Shown piece by piece: positions 17,312 to 26,182 of a stretch of DNA of 46,844 nt (its first letter is position 1; each line of letters opens with the position of its first letter). Where the stretch lies: the NCBI GenBank assembly GCA_039811225.1, contig JBDHYG010000019.1, forward strand, positions 1-46,844, in the 5' to 3' direction. The notes under the pieces were generated by a model. That model did not search any database, was not told the origin of the DNA, and saw only the letters and a list, made by a program, of their open reading frames with translations. The position numbers and the translations under genes are program-made. Origin of the DNA: JAFDXJ01 sp039811225. GTDB taxonomy: Bacteria > Bacteroidota > Bacteroidia > Chitinophagales > Chitinophagaceae.

Positions 17312-17746
17312 TTAATTGCGCATCTTGTCATTTAGGCCACAATCCTTTTTCAAAATAATTTTTATTGCCTTCCCTTCCACATAATAATAGCCCTGTATTT
17401 CCCCGGGCAAGCTGGTATAATTTTCTTCTAACTCTTCTAAAATAAAATAATCCGTAAATGGTTGTTGTAATGTGGTATAATGATAAAACCGTTTTTGCTT
17501 TTCATCCCCTGCATAAACCAGGTCCAGGTAAAAGGTGGATGACTTCCGGGTTGCGCTATCTTTTATAATTATTTCACTGGCTTCCAAATACCCATTCGCC
17601 AACATGAATTTTATGGAGATGTGCTGCGTTTTACCGCAATAATAAACTGCTTCATACGCTTTTTGTGCAAAAGTAATTGCCGGAAAAAACAACAGTAACA
17701 GCAACAGGCTTACAATTCTTTTAGCTAAATTCGAATGATGCTTCAT
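17312..17746 (-). CDS. Secreted hypothetical protein
   Basis: This 144-residue protein has a strong signal peptide (long leucine run, ending AITFAQ near residue 27). The mature part is beta-rich with many aromatic residues (YEAVYYCG, YHYTTLQQPFTDYFILEELEENY, IQGYYYVEGKAIKII) and two cysteines. The family is not recognised. The repeated strand pattern suggests a small beta-barrel or sandwich in the periplasm or outer surface. It lies 156 bases downstream of rsgA on the same strand. A short TGTTG-TTA-CAACA palindrome lies just upstream of its start. Confidence 0.7.
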   Translation of the reverse strand: MKHHSNLAKRIVSLLLLLLFFPAITFAQKAYEAVYYCGKTQHISIKFMLANGYLEASEIIIKDSATRKSSTFYLDLVYAGDEKQKRFYHYTTLQQPFTDYFILEELEENYTSLPGEIQGYYYVEGKAIKIILKKDCGLNDKMRN

Positions 17747-17902
17747 CTTAATTAGTTTGTTGTTACAACACCAAGCCTTTCTTTACTTTTTGTAAGTATA
17801 AAAATAAAATCCGTACCCCCGGTTTGCCTATTCGAATGTATTCTATTTTTCAAAAAAATGAAGCATATTATTTGACAAAAAAACCGGGTACAGGCTTGTT
17901 GC

Positions 17903-18835
17903 CTAATATTCATTTTCCTGCAGGCTATCGAGAATTTTCAGGTAACTGGTATAGCGCTCCATATATATCTCTTCTTTTGCTACGGCATCTTTAATAGCAC
18001 AACCGGGTTCATCCACATGCAGGCAATCATTGAATCGGCAGCCCTGCAGTCGGTCTCGCATTTCAGGAAAATAATGGGACAGTTCATGCCGGCCCATATC
18101 GGACATTCCGAATTCCCGCATGCCGGGAGTATCAATGATCCGGGTATTTTCCCATCCGGGCAGATCATGCATTTCCGCAAAAGTGGTGGTATGCATTCCT
18201 TTGCCGCTCCAGTTACTCACTTCACCGGTTTTTAAATCAAGAGCCGGGGCAAGATGATTGATAAATGTAGATTTCCCCACACCACTGTTACCGGCAATCA
18301 GTGTGGTTTTCCCGGCAAACAGGGCATGCATTTTTTCCAGCCCGGTTTTATCCATCACACTTACCAGGTAAACCGGGTAGCCCAGTGATGGATACATTTT
18401 TTCCATAAGGCGGCAAACCTGCATTTCTTTTTTTTGATACAGGTCCATTTTATTCAGAATAATTATTGCCGGGATATGATAGGCTTCAGCAGTTGCTAAA
18501 AAACGATCTATAAAACCCAGGGATGTTTTTGGGTTTTTCAAACTGGCAAGCAAAACAGCCTGGTCCAGGTTAGAAGCTACAATATGATGTTGCCGTGTAT
18601 TATGCGGGGAACTGCGGGCAATATAATTATGCCTGGGCAAAATTTCAGTAATCATCAAATCCGAGGAAACAGATTCATCCCGTTCGAGCAGGACCTGGTC
18701 ACCTACGGCAAGGGGATTGGTAGAATGGATGGCATCTATTTTAAAAACTCCTTTCAAGCGGGCTTCTGTAAATTGCCCGTCCTCTGTTTTTACCTGGTAC
18801 CAAATGCCCGTTGATTTATAAATGCATCCTTTCAT
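17903..18835 (-). CDS. rsgA: Ribosome small-subunit-dependent GTPase A
   Basis: This 310-residue circularly permuted GTPase has an OB-fold N-terminal domain (about 1-70). Its G-motifs come in the order G4 (ILNKMDLY), G1 (GNSGVGKST), G3 (DTPGMREF), which is diagnostic for RsgA. The C-terminal zinc site is Cys-Cys-His-Cys in CRFNDCLHVDEPGC. It helps mature the 30S subunit by releasing RbfA and checking the decoding centre. It starts 25 bases after the AI-2E-family gene on the same strand. Confidence 0.96.
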   Translation of the reverse strand: MKGCIYKSTGIWYQVKTEDGQFTEARLKGVFKIDAIHSTNPLAVGDQVLLERDESVSSDLMITEILPRHNYIARSSPHNTRQHHIVASNLDQAVLLASLKNPKTSLGFIDRFLATAEAYHIPAIIILNKMDLYQKKEMQVCRLMEKMYPSLGYPVYLVSVMDKTGLEKMHALFAGKTTLIAGNSGVGKSTFINHLAPALDLKTGEVSNWSGKGMHTTTFAEMHDLPGWENTRIIDTPGMREFGMSDMGRHELSHYFPEMRDRLQGCRFNDCLHVDEPGCAIKDAVAKEEIYMERYTSYLKILDSLQENEY

Positions 18836-18860
18836 TTTCCATATCTATTATACACCAACC

Positions 18861-19976
18861 CTAGGACGAAGATTTTTGATCATTCCGGGGTTTCTTTTTT
18901 ATACCCAACAGCGGGTGCATAAAACCAGGTACCAGTTGCCGCGGTTTATTTGGTGGCGGGGCTTCTTCCGGTTGTTGAAATTCCACATAATAGATCTGCA
19001 GCAAAATGAAAAAGTAAGAAATAAGCAGCGGCCCGAAAATCAACCCGGTAATGCCAAATAATTTCAGGCCCATGATGATTCCTAAAACAGTAATCACGGG
19101 ATGCACATCCGCCATTTTTTTTGCCAGGATAAACCGAACAATATTATCCATCAGGCCCATTAATAAAGCCCCCCAGAGTAGGATAAAAATCCCCGTTCCC
19201 ACATTGCCCGTAACCAGTTGCATAACGGCCATCGGCACCCATACAATACCGCAACCTACTACCGGGATCACCGAAGTAAAGCCGGTAATAACACCCCAGA
19301 AACCAGGTTCATGCAGGCCGGCTAACTGGTAACAAATAAATCCCAGGACACCCTGCAAAAGAGCAATTGTAGGAATACCTATAGCATTGCTGATCGTAAG
19401 TGCGACCAGTTCATTTCCAAACCGCTTTATTTTCTCACCTTTGAACGGCAGGTAATATACAATGGAAGCTTCCATTTTATTGATATTTGTAATCATAAAA
19501 AACAGGAAAAAATACATCATGATAAGTGAACTGAATAGGCCCAAACCCTGGTTCAGTACCGCTTTCAAAACATTGGAAGCTACCGCCTGTACTTGTGTAA
19601 TAGTATTGGTAGAAATGATATGGATATTTGTTTGTTCGTAAATGACTTCATCAAAATGCTTGAAGGTCGCAATGATATCCCCGGGGTTGGTAACCACCTG
19701 GCTCACTTTATTAAACAACAAAATAGCCAATAAAGAAACCGGGAGCAATACAATAAAAAAGGAAACCAGGATAGCTATAACGGCGGCCAGTGTTTTATTC
19801 CATTTCTTTTTCTCGATCAGCCATAACAGGGCCGGTTTACACAGGATATAAAAAATGATCGCGCCGAGGAAAGCCGTAAAAAATTCAATCAGGCTAAAAA
19901 ATAAAGCCAGTGCAAATACCAATAAGACGCCAAGGAAAAAATATTTACTGGTATAGTACTCTTTATTATGCTCCAT
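18861..19976 (-). CDS. AI-2E-family transporter (PF01594-type membrane protein)
   Basis: This protein is 371 residues from the ATG at 19976 (MEHNKEYYTSKY). The longer frame runs 63 codons further into the divergent YtxH gene and is rejected. Seven to eight hydrophobic segments are present in the family's pattern: two close N-terminal helices, a large loop at about 115-190, then a bundle including GVITGFTSVIPVVGCGIVWVP and MGLKLFGITGLIFGPLL. Members include AI-2 exporters (TqsA), sodium/proton antiporters and many of unknown substrate, so the name is a family label only. It is divergent from the YtxH cassette and leads into rsgA. Confidence 0.88.
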   Translation of the reverse strand: MEHNKEYYTSKYFFLGVLLVFALALFFSLIEFFTAFLGAIIFYILCKPALLWLIEKKKWNKTLAAVIAILVSFFIVLLPVSLLAILLFNKVSQVVTNPGDIIATFKHFDEVIYEQTNIHIISTNTITQVQAVASNVLKAVLNQGLGLFSSLIMMYFFLFFMITNINKMEASIVYYLPFKGEKIKRFGNELVALTISNAIGIPTIALLQGVLGFICYQLAGLHEPGFWGVITGFTSVIPVVGCGIVWVPMAVMQLVTGNVGTGIFILLWGALLMGLMDNIVRFILAKKMADVHPVITVLGIIMGLKLFGITGLIFGPLLISYFFILLQIYYVEFQQPEEAPPPNKPRQLVPGFMHPLLGIKKKPRNDQKSSS

Positions 19977-19993
19977 TTTATTTTCTTTATTGG

Positions 19994-20006
19994 TACAATG
20001 ATTGTA
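19994..20006. promoter_or_regulatory. Inverted repeat between divergent AI-2E-family and YtxH genes
   Basis: TACAAT-G-ATTGTA is a perfect six-base inverted repeat in the 64-base gap between the two starts. Its central place suggests a shared operator, but it is short and AT-rich. Confidence 0.3.
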
Positions 20007-20040
20007 ACTTTTCCCACTTAAAAAAGTAAAAATAAAGGTT

Positions 20041-20283
20041 ATGAAAGATAAGTTTAATTTTATTTCCGGGTTTATGGCAGGTGCTGCGGTATGTGCGGCG
20101 GTCATGCTGTACCTGCAAAGCGAAGAGGGCCGGGAAACCGCTACGAAAGTAAAAGAAACACTCAAGCGGGCCGGGTCAAAACTCTTATCTACCTTAGAGG
20201 AAATGGATGATTTAATGCAGGAAGTGGTGGAGCAGGGAAAATCCTTTACCCGAGGAGATGAACCTTCGGAAGTGAAAGCCTAA
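20041..20283 (+). CDS. YtxH-domain small membrane-associated protein
   Basis: This 80-residue protein has one N-terminal hydrophobic segment (FISGFMAGAAVCAAVMLYL, about 8-26) and a charged helical tail (SEEGRETATKVKETLKRAGSKLLSTLEEMDDLMQEVVEQGK). This is the YtxH layout: a glycine-rich membrane anchor and a coiled-coil tail. The biochemical role is unknown, and related proteins are often stress-induced. It is first of three closely spaced plus-strand genes and is followed by the Holin-X-type gene after 22 bases. Confidence 0.82.
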   Translation: MKDKFNFISGFMAGAAVCAAVMLYLQSEEGRETATKVKETLKRAGSKLLSTLEEMDDLMQEVVEQGKSFTRGDEPSEVKA

Positions 20284-20305
20284 AAGAACACTTAAAAAAT
20301 GGAAT

Positions 20306-20674
20306 ATGGAAAAAGAAGAAAATTTTTTTGCGGCATCGAAAGCTGCCCTGGAAACCTATATCCAGGACAGGATCCAATTGCTGAAATTGCAAACAATTGA
20401 GAAGACTTCCCGACTGGCCAGTGTATTTTTTACAGTCATCATTCTCGGCATGATGGGGGTATTTATATTATTGTTTATCAGCCTGACCATAGCCGCAGCG
20501 CTGGCTTCCCTGCTGGGCAGTTTATTCTGGGGATATGGCATCGTAGCAATTTTTTATATTATCCTGGCGGTGATCGTGATTGCCATGCGCCGCAAAGTGA
20601 TCGAAAAAAAGCTTATGAATGCCTTAGTGAATATTTTATTTGAAAAAGAAAGAGAACATGAACACGATGCATAA
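20306..20674 (+). CDS. Holin-X-like (Phage_holin_3_6) membrane protein
   Basis: This 122-residue protein has an amphipathic N-terminal helix, then two transmembrane segments (about 35-60 and 68-93) separated by a short glycine-rich turn (LLGSLFWGYG), and a basic tail. This matches the family named after putative actinobacterial Holin-X. In Bacteroidota it is normally a chromosomal envelope protein next to a YtxH gene, not a lysis protein. The next gene overlaps its 3' end. Confidence 0.82.
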   Translation: MEKEENFFAASKAALETYIQDRIQLLKLQTIEKTSRLASVFFTVIILGMMGVFILLFISLTIAAALASLLGSLFWGYGIVAIFYIILAVIVIAMRRKVIEKKLMNALVNILFEKEREHEHDA

Positions 20675-21026
20675 GGATACCGGCTCCTTACCCGAGATAA
20701 ATTCAATGGCAGATTTGAAAAAAGAAATTGCCCGCTTAAAAGCATCCCTACGGCAACAGGAAGCTGATTTGGTAACGCGATTGGAAGCCGTTCCGAAAGA
20801 ATCCCTGAAAGTTGCTGCCGGTGCGGTTTTACCAGCGGTAATGCAGCGAACTGTTTTTAAAAAATCCCTTCGCCCCGTGGCCTCCCTGGCCGGGAAATTC
20901 CTGTTTGGCGGGGAAAAAGGTAGAGCCGACCTGAAAAGTTCTGCTTCCAATATTGCCAAAGGCCTGGGCATTTATACCGGCCTGAAAATGCTCTACCGCT
21001 TAGTGAAAAAGAAATCTGTATCATAA
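20658..21026 (+). CDS. Hypothetical protein, third gene of the YtxH/Holin-X cassette
   Basis: This protein is 122 residues from the ATG at 20658, which overlaps the Holin-X gene by 17 bases. A TTG six codons earlier and an ATG at 20667 are alternatives. AAAGAAAGAG just upstream of 20658 could serve as a ribosome site. Residues about 20-45 form a coiled coil (MADLKKEIARLKASLRQQEADL). The rest is basic, with glycine/alanine-rich helices (VAAGAVLPAVMQ, NIAKGLGIYTGLKMLYRLVKKK) that may touch the membrane. The family is not recognised beyond this gene order. Confidence 0.72.
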   Translation: MNTMHKDTGSLPEINSMADLKKEIARLKASLRQQEADLVTRLEAVPKESLKVAAGAVLPAVMQRTVFKKSLRPVASLAGKFLFGGEKGRADLKSSASNIAKGLGIYTGLKMLYRLVKKKSVS

Positions 21027-21210
21027 CGTTCTGAAGAGATGGGAGTTTATTTTATGATGTAATATTTCTGGAATGTAAGGTTAAACTGTGTGAAGGTTAC
21101 GAATCCTTTCCAAGTATTGGAATCACTTTTTCTTCAAAGCTTTCTCTTCCTGATTCTGGTTTTCAATTAATCACCTGCTTAACAGCCATTTCCATTTGCA
21201 CGAGGAACAA

Positions 21211-21238
21211 AAAAAGCCGGCTGCGTAGCCGGCTTTTT
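21211..21238. terminator. Strong bidirectional terminator hairpin
   Basis: AAAAAGCCGGCT (21211-21222) and AGCCGGCTTTTT (21227-21238) form a perfect 12-base-pair stem with loop GCGT. It lies 20 bases past the stop of the T9SS metalloprotease on the minus strand. It is also usable by the plus-strand YtxH cassette, although 185 bases beyond that cassette's last stop. Confidence 0.9.
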
Positions 21239-21257
21239 ATTAATAGATATGGTGCGT

Positions 21258-23777
21258 TTATTGTACCACTAATTTTTCTGTTTTATTGCCTTCATCACTC
21301 TTGATCTGAACCATATATACACCTTTTGCCAGGTTGCTTACCGGGATGAGAATAGCATCACCGGCATTTACCAGGGTTTTGCTGATGGTATAAACGGTCT
21401 TACCAGTTGTGCTCACCAATGAAATGTGTACATTGTTGAGACGGGAAGAAGCCAGCAGGAGCGCATTGTTTACAGCCGGGTTGGGCCGGATACTGAACAA
21501 GCTGCTTTGACCATCAATAGTTACCAGCTTCATTTCACTATATGTGAAATGGCCATCATGATCAACTTGCCTGATGCGGTAATAATTATTGCCAATAGCA
21601 GCTGCTTTATCGGTAAAGCTGTATTGCTGTACCTGGTTGGGGTTTGGCCCGGCTTTTACACTGGCAATGATGGAGAAGTTGGCACCATCTGCGCTTCTTT
21701 CTACTTCAAAATGATCATTGTTCAGCTCATTGGCTGTGGACCAATTCAGCAAGACACTATTGGCGCCAATTTTCTCAGCGGTGAAAGATAACCAGCTTAC
21801 CGGCAGGGAAGATTTTATTTCAAAATTCTTATCATTGATATCAAAGAATATATTTCCTACAGCAGCTACTTTGATGCGGGCAGTAGTGTTGTCCACATTA
21901 GGTATTACTACATCCTCACTGCCGTCATTGGGCGTACTGGCTGCCAGTACAATGGGGAATGTATTACCACCATCCAATGATAATAAAATAGATACATTGG
22001 CACAGTTCACCGGCGCTACATCTGAATTGGCAACATCCCAGTTAACGGTTTCTGTACTACCACCATTCCAAATAACTCCGGAAGTGTTGTTGGTCGTTAC
22101 CATAAACGGCCCGGAAGTAGCATCAATGGTTACAATCATATCATCACTTTCATTGTTACCACCGCCTGTATGGTTATCCCGTACGGTAAAGCGGAAATTT
22201 AAATCACGTGCTACAGCGGGTAATGCTTCCCACTTGTTATATAATTTACCTGCGAGTATAGTGGGTAAATCCGGGAATACACGAACCGGTGCGGGTGAAT
22301 ATAAGATAGAACGGAAAACCGGCCCTTTGGTTGATGTTTGTTGCGGGAATGTATTAGATCCGCCGCTCTCATAGTAATCTTCCTGCTCCCATTCATACGA
22401 CATCACATCTGCGCCATCAGCATCTGTGGATACGCCTGTTAACTGGAAAGGGGTGGATTTTGGAATGGTATAATCATTTCCTGCATCTGCTGTGGGCGCA
22501 TGGTTACCGGTAACTGTTTTTACGGCACATCCCCCTGAACCTGTCCTGAAATAATTACTCACCTGTGCAATACTTACCGCATTGAAATAATCATCACTAT
22601 GGGGCTGCACATCGGTGTTCCCGGTAATACCGGCATAGCCCATGATGGTAGAGCCACTACCTGGTTCCACATTGGCACCGGTTCCTTCATTGCTGAATGT
22701 AAAAGTGTGGTTAGCACCATATTGATGACCCATTTCATGTGTCCAGTAATCTACTACAAACGGGTCCAGCATATCGGGATGCGAGTACATGGTAAAACCA
22801 CTTCCCTTGCTGCCTGTTTTGCACACACAACCAATACAACCGGCATTCCCGTTATCGCTTGCTTTATGTACTACATGGCCGATATCATAATTGTCATTAC
22901 CGATAGAATCATCACAAACCTGTTGTGTTTTACCATTGAAATTATTGGTAAAAGGATCGGTGGCAGGATCTAAAAAAATAATGGTATCTTCTTTATCTAC
23001 AAAAACCATGGTAATACCAAAATCTCTTTCATAAATACCATTGGCACGATTGAGGTCAGTTGTTATTTGTGCAAATACTTTTGCTTTCCGTTCTGCATCA
23101 CTATTTTCGGTACCATCCAGGAAATATTGAGAGAATTCACCGGTAACACATAGCGCCAGGCGATAAGTCCGCAAAAGCCCGTCATCGGCATTGCCGGAAA
23201 AAGGGGTTATTTTCCCGGTAGAGCCATTGCCCAGGTCCACATAATCTGTCTCACATTTAAATTCAATTGGGGAGTCGGTATTCTTCCTGTTGTACACTGC
23301 ATAGACCCGGCTATCTTTATCAACCTCCACGGGGTTAACATAAATCGTGCTCCTGTCGGTAGATAAGATCATCGCATGAAAACCTTCCGGTGTTACATCA
23401 AAATAAATATTGGAGGTGGGATGATCGATACCCACACCTTTATATGTCCTGATCTGCGGATAACGGGCCGCGATTCCCGGTTGCATAACCAAGGTCTGTA
23501 CTACCCTGAATTTTTCCATAGTCCCGTCACCAATGGGTACATTGATCGTCGCCTGTGAAGAAGAAACTTTTCCCATGGTAGCTTTAGCCAGCTCAGCCTT
23601 GATATTGGTTTCATTAAGCTGATAAATTAAGTACGCTTTGGGCTTGTAATGATTGGCAAAAATGTTTTTGCCCTTGCTTACATCACTTTCTTTTGCCGCA
23701 TTCCAGTAGTTTTGACTACTTGCCGTAAACCCCAACAGGCAAATAGAACAAAACACGAAGAAGAGATTTTTTTTCAT
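21258..23777 (-). CDS. Secreted M12B-like (reprolysin) metalloprotease with T9SS sorting domain
   Basis: This 839-residue protein has a signal peptide (residues 1-21, ending TASSQ). A propeptide-like region (to about 200) precedes the zinc-protease domain (about 205-420), whose active site HEMGHQYGANH matches HExxHxxGxxH. Beta-sandwich regions follow, including a PKD/Ig-like segment from NHAPTADAGNDYTIPKSTPF and a stretch with SLDGGNTFPIVLA. A fibronectin-like domain (VSWLSFTAEKIGANSVLLNWSTANELNNDHF) comes next. The last 80 residues are a type A sorting domain (FSIRPNPAVNN, then GVYMVQIKSDEGNKTEKLVVQ). It would cross the outer membrane by type IX secretion and degrade extracellular protein. 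It appears monocistronic. Confidence 0.93.
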   Translation of the reverse strand: MKKNLFFVFCSICLLGFTASSQNYWNAAKESDVSKGKNIFANHYKPKAYLIYQLNETNIKAELAKATMGKVSSSQATINVPIGDGTMEKFRVVQTLVMQPGIAARYPQIRTYKGVGIDHPTSNIYFDVTPEGFHAMILSTDRSTIYVNPVEVDKDSRVYAVYNRKNTDSPIEFKCETDYVDLGNGSTGKITPFSGNADDGLLRTYRLALCVTGEFSQYFLDGTENSDAERKAKVFAQITTDLNRANGIYERDFGITMVFVDKEDTIIFLDPATDPFTNNFNGKTQQVCDDSIGNDNYDIGHVVHKASDNGNAGCIGCVCKTGSKGSGFTMYSHPDMLDPFVVDYWTHEMGHQYGANHTFTFSNEGTGANVEPGSGSTIMGYAGITGNTDVQPHSDDYFNAVSIAQVSNYFRTGSGGCAVKTVTGNHAPTADAGNDYTIPKSTPFQLTGVSTDADGADVMSYEWEQEDYYESGGSNTFPQQTSTKGPVFRSILYSPAPVRVFPDLPTILAGKLYNKWEALPAVARDLNFRFTVRDNHTGGGNNESDDMIVTIDATSGPFMVTTNNTSGVIWNGGSTETVNWDVANSDVAPVNCANVSILLSLDGGNTFPIVLAASTPNDGSEDVVIPNVDNTTARIKVAAVGNIFFDINDKNFEIKSSLPVSWLSFTAEKIGANSVLLNWSTANELNNDHFEVERSADGANFSIIASVKAGPNPNQVQQYSFTDKAAAIGNNYYRIRQVDHDGHFTYSEMKLVTIDGQSSLFSIRPNPAVNNALLLASSRLNNVHISLVSTTGKTVYTISKTLVNAGDAILIPVSNLAKGVYMVQIKSDEGNKTEKLVVQ

Positions 23778-24015
23778 TTGTGTGTGTTTTTGTTTTTAGA
23801 AAAGCACTTCCATCCTTAATGATCACAACGTTTTTTAATAATCATGTAACAAGGACAGGTCATGCAAATTTTTGGGTGATTTAAAAAAATTTTATTTTCC
23901 TTATACTTCAAACAAGATCAGATTTTTGAGAATTAGCATCTTGTATGTTGCCAAAATTGTAAAAGAAGTGCAAAATACAGAAATTTAACATGTAGGCATG
24001 CAGCGAAAAATATTT

Positions 24016-24918
24016 TTATTTTTTTAATCCAAATTTGGATAATGCCTCCGACAGGCTGTTCCCTTTAATCCAGGTAAAAGTCGTGTCTCTCCGGAACCAG
24101 GTCATTTGTCTTTTGGCATAGTTTCGTGTATGCTGCCGGATTTTATCCACGGCTTGGGGTAGCATATATTTCCCATCGAAATATGCAAATAATTCTTCAT
24201 AACCCACCGTACGTAAGGCAGGCAAATGCCGGTAAGGGAGCAATCGCATGGCCTCTTCCAACAAACCCTCTTCCATCATGGTATCCACCCGGTGATTGAT
24301 TTGGGCATACAATCTTTCCCGGGGAAGATCTATCCCGATTTTTTTGATTGAAAAATCCCGGGCCGGCTTTTTCTGTTCATGGAAAATTAAAATGGATTGT
24401 CCGGTTTGTTCTTTTACTTCCAAAGCCCGCAGCAAACGCTGGGGATTCATCTGGTCTGCCTTCAACCAATAAGCGGGATCTTTTATCCGTACTTCTTCCC
24501 GGAGCCAGGCAAGGCCATGCTGTGCATAATTGTCCCGAATTTGCCGGCGTAAAACCGGATCAATTTCCGGCACCTGGTCCAGGCCCTCACAAAATGCTTT
24601 GATGTACAAACCGGTACCACCGGCCATAATTGCCACCGGGTTTTTGTCAAAAATTTTTTTTACAAACCCCATAGCCGCCTCTTCAAAAATTCGGGCATTG
24701 ACCTCTTCCGATAAATGAAATTGATTGATGAAGGAATGGGGTACTGCTGCTAATTCCTGTTCGGTGGGTTTAGCCACTCCTATCGTCAATTCTTTATAAC
24801 ACTGCCTGGAATCGGCTGAAATAATGGAGGTATGAAAATGTTTTGCCAGGGCTATAGCCAGGCCGGTTTTCCCCGAAGCTGTGGGGCCGCCAATTATATA
24901 AACTGTTTTTGCAGCCAT
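24016..24918 (-). CDS. miaA: tRNA dimethylallyltransferase
   Basis: This 300-residue protein has the P-loop GGPTASGKTGLA (residues 10-21), SADSRQCYKELTIGVAKPT for tRNA and substrate handling, GGTGLYIKA, and the C-terminal KRQMTWFRRD block. It prenylates A37 in tRNAs that read codons starting with U. It lies 36 bases after the NtrC-like regulator on the same strand, so the two may share a transcript. Confidence 0.96.
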   Translation of the reverse strand: MAAKTVYIIGGPTASGKTGLAIALAKHFHTSIISADSRQCYKELTIGVAKPTEQELAAVPHSFINQFHLSEEVNARIFEEAAMGFVKKIFDKNPVAIMAGGTGLYIKAFCEGLDQVPEIDPVLRRQIRDNYAQHGLAWLREEVRIKDPAYWLKADQMNPQRLLRALEVKEQTGQSILIFHEQKKPARDFSIKKIGIDLPRERLYAQINHRVDTMMEEGLLEEAMRLLPYRHLPALRTVGYEELFAYFDGKYMLPQAVDKIRQHTRNYAKRQMTWFRRDTTFTWIKGNSLSEALSKFGLKK

Positions 24919-24954
24919 TCCGTTATTGTTGTGCAGACAATAAAGCCGGTTTGC

Positions 24955-26112
24955 CTATAACATGACATGACTCCTGACATCCTCAGCCTGTATGGTTTTG
25001 CCGGATAAAATAATCAGACGCTCCACCACATTGCGCAATTCCCGGATATTGCCGGTCCAGTTATGTTTCTGCAATTCAGCGAGGGCCTTTTTGTCTATGC
25101 TTTTCGGCGCCTGGCCATATTCTTCTGCGATATCTGATAAAAATTTATCTACGAGCAGGGGGATATCATCCAGGCGTTCATTGAGTGAGGGCACATGTAT
25201 TAAAATAACACTCAGGCGATGATACAGGTCCAGCCGGAAACGTTTCTCTTCAACTTCTTTCAGCAGGTCTTTATTCGTTGCGGCAATCACGCGTACATCC
25301 ACGGTGATTTCTTTGTCGGCGCCCACGCGGGCTATCTTTCCTTCCTGTAAAGCACGTAACACTTTTGCCTGGGCATTCAGGCTCATATCACCAATTTCAT
25401 CCAGGAAGATCGTGCCTTTATTGGCTTGTTCAAATTTCCCGATTCGTTGCTTAATCGCCGACGTAAAAGAACCCTTTTCATGGCCAAACAATTCACTCTC
25501 GATCAATTCCGTCGGGATGGCTGCACAGTTCACTTCTACCAATGGAGCGCTGTTGCGGTTGCTTTTTTCATGAATCCATTTTGCCACTAATTCTTTTCCC
25601 ACGCCATTTTCCCCGGTGATCAGAATGCGGGCATCCGTAGCTGCCACCTTATCAATGGTATCTTTTATTTTCTGAATGGCATCACTCTCGCCGATGATAT
25701 GCTGCACCCGGTTTACTTTTCGCTTGAGCACCTTGGTTTCCACACTCAGTGTTTTTTTCTCGAGAGCATTGCGAATAGTGATCAACAGGCGGTTCAGGTC
25801 GGGTGGTTTGGACAAATAATCAAAGGCACCATTCTTTACCGCATCCACAGCGGTTTCAATATTACCATGCCCGCTGATCATGATGATAGGCACATCGGGG
25901 TTTTTAGCGTTTGCTTTTTCCAGGAATTCCAGGCCATCCATTTTCGGCATTTTGATATCGCATAAAACGGCATCATAAGTTTTCGCCATAAACATTTTCC
26001 AACCCTCTTCTCCATCAGCCGCTTCTTCTGTCTGAAAGCCTTCATAACTGAGAATTTCAATCAGTGTTTTACGTATGGCTTTTTCATCATCAATAATCAA
26101 TATGTTGGGCAT
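24955..26112 (-). CDS. NtrC-like response regulator (REC + AAA+) lacking the C-terminal DNA-binding domain
   Basis: This protein is 385 residues from the ATG at 26112 (the longer frame starts at TTG). The receiver domain (1-115) has the phosphorylation site Asp52 and Lys102. The sigma-54-type AAA+ domain (about 138-370) has Walker A GENGVGKE (167-174) and Walker B GTIFLDE (233-239). Two features are odd. The GAFTGA loop that touches sigma-54 reads GSFTSA (214-219). The protein stops at about residue 385, where the Fis-type helix-turn-helix would begin. It may activate sigma-54 RNA polymerase from solution or have another task. No histidine kinase is adjacent. Confidence 0.9.
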   Translation of the reverse strand: MPNILIIDDEKAIRKTLIEILSYEGFQTEEAADGEEGWKMFMAKTYDAVLCDIKMPKMDGLEFLEKANAKNPDVPIIMISGHGNIETAVDAVKNGAFDYLSKPPDLNRLLITIRNALEKKTLSVETKVLKRKVNRVQHIIGESDAIQKIKDTIDKVAATDARILITGENGVGKELVAKWIHEKSNRNSAPLVEVNCAAIPTELIESELFGHEKGSFTSAIKQRIGKFEQANKGTIFLDEIGDMSLNAQAKVLRALQEGKIARVGADKEITVDVRVIAATNKDLLKEVEEKRFRLDLYHRLSVILIHVPSLNERLDDIPLLVDKFLSDIAEEYGQAPKSIDKKALAELQKHNWTGNIRELRNVVERLIILSGKTIQAEDVRSHVML

Positions 26113-26128
26113 CGACAATTATTTTGGG

Positions 26129-26136
26129 CAAATGTA
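26129..26136 (-). promoter_or_regulatory. Promoter -7 box for the NtrC-like gene (TACATTTG)
   Basis: TACATTTG is an exact TAnnTTTG match 16 bases upstream of the ATG, so the 5' leader would be very short. It lies in the 70-base gap after the TonB receptor gene. Confidence 0.6.
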
Positions 26137-26182
26137 ACCGATATACCGGGGTTTTGCCCACACTATTTTCTTATAAAATTTC

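Noticed and set aside
19977..20165. 63-residue N-terminal extension of the AI-2E-family transporter
   Set aside because: It overlaps the divergent YtxH gene, lacks family similarity and is followed by a good internal ATG at 19976.
20306..20674. Holin-X gene as evidence of a prophage
   Set aside because: This family is a normal chromosomal envelope protein in Bacteroidota next to YtxH, and no phage genes surround it.
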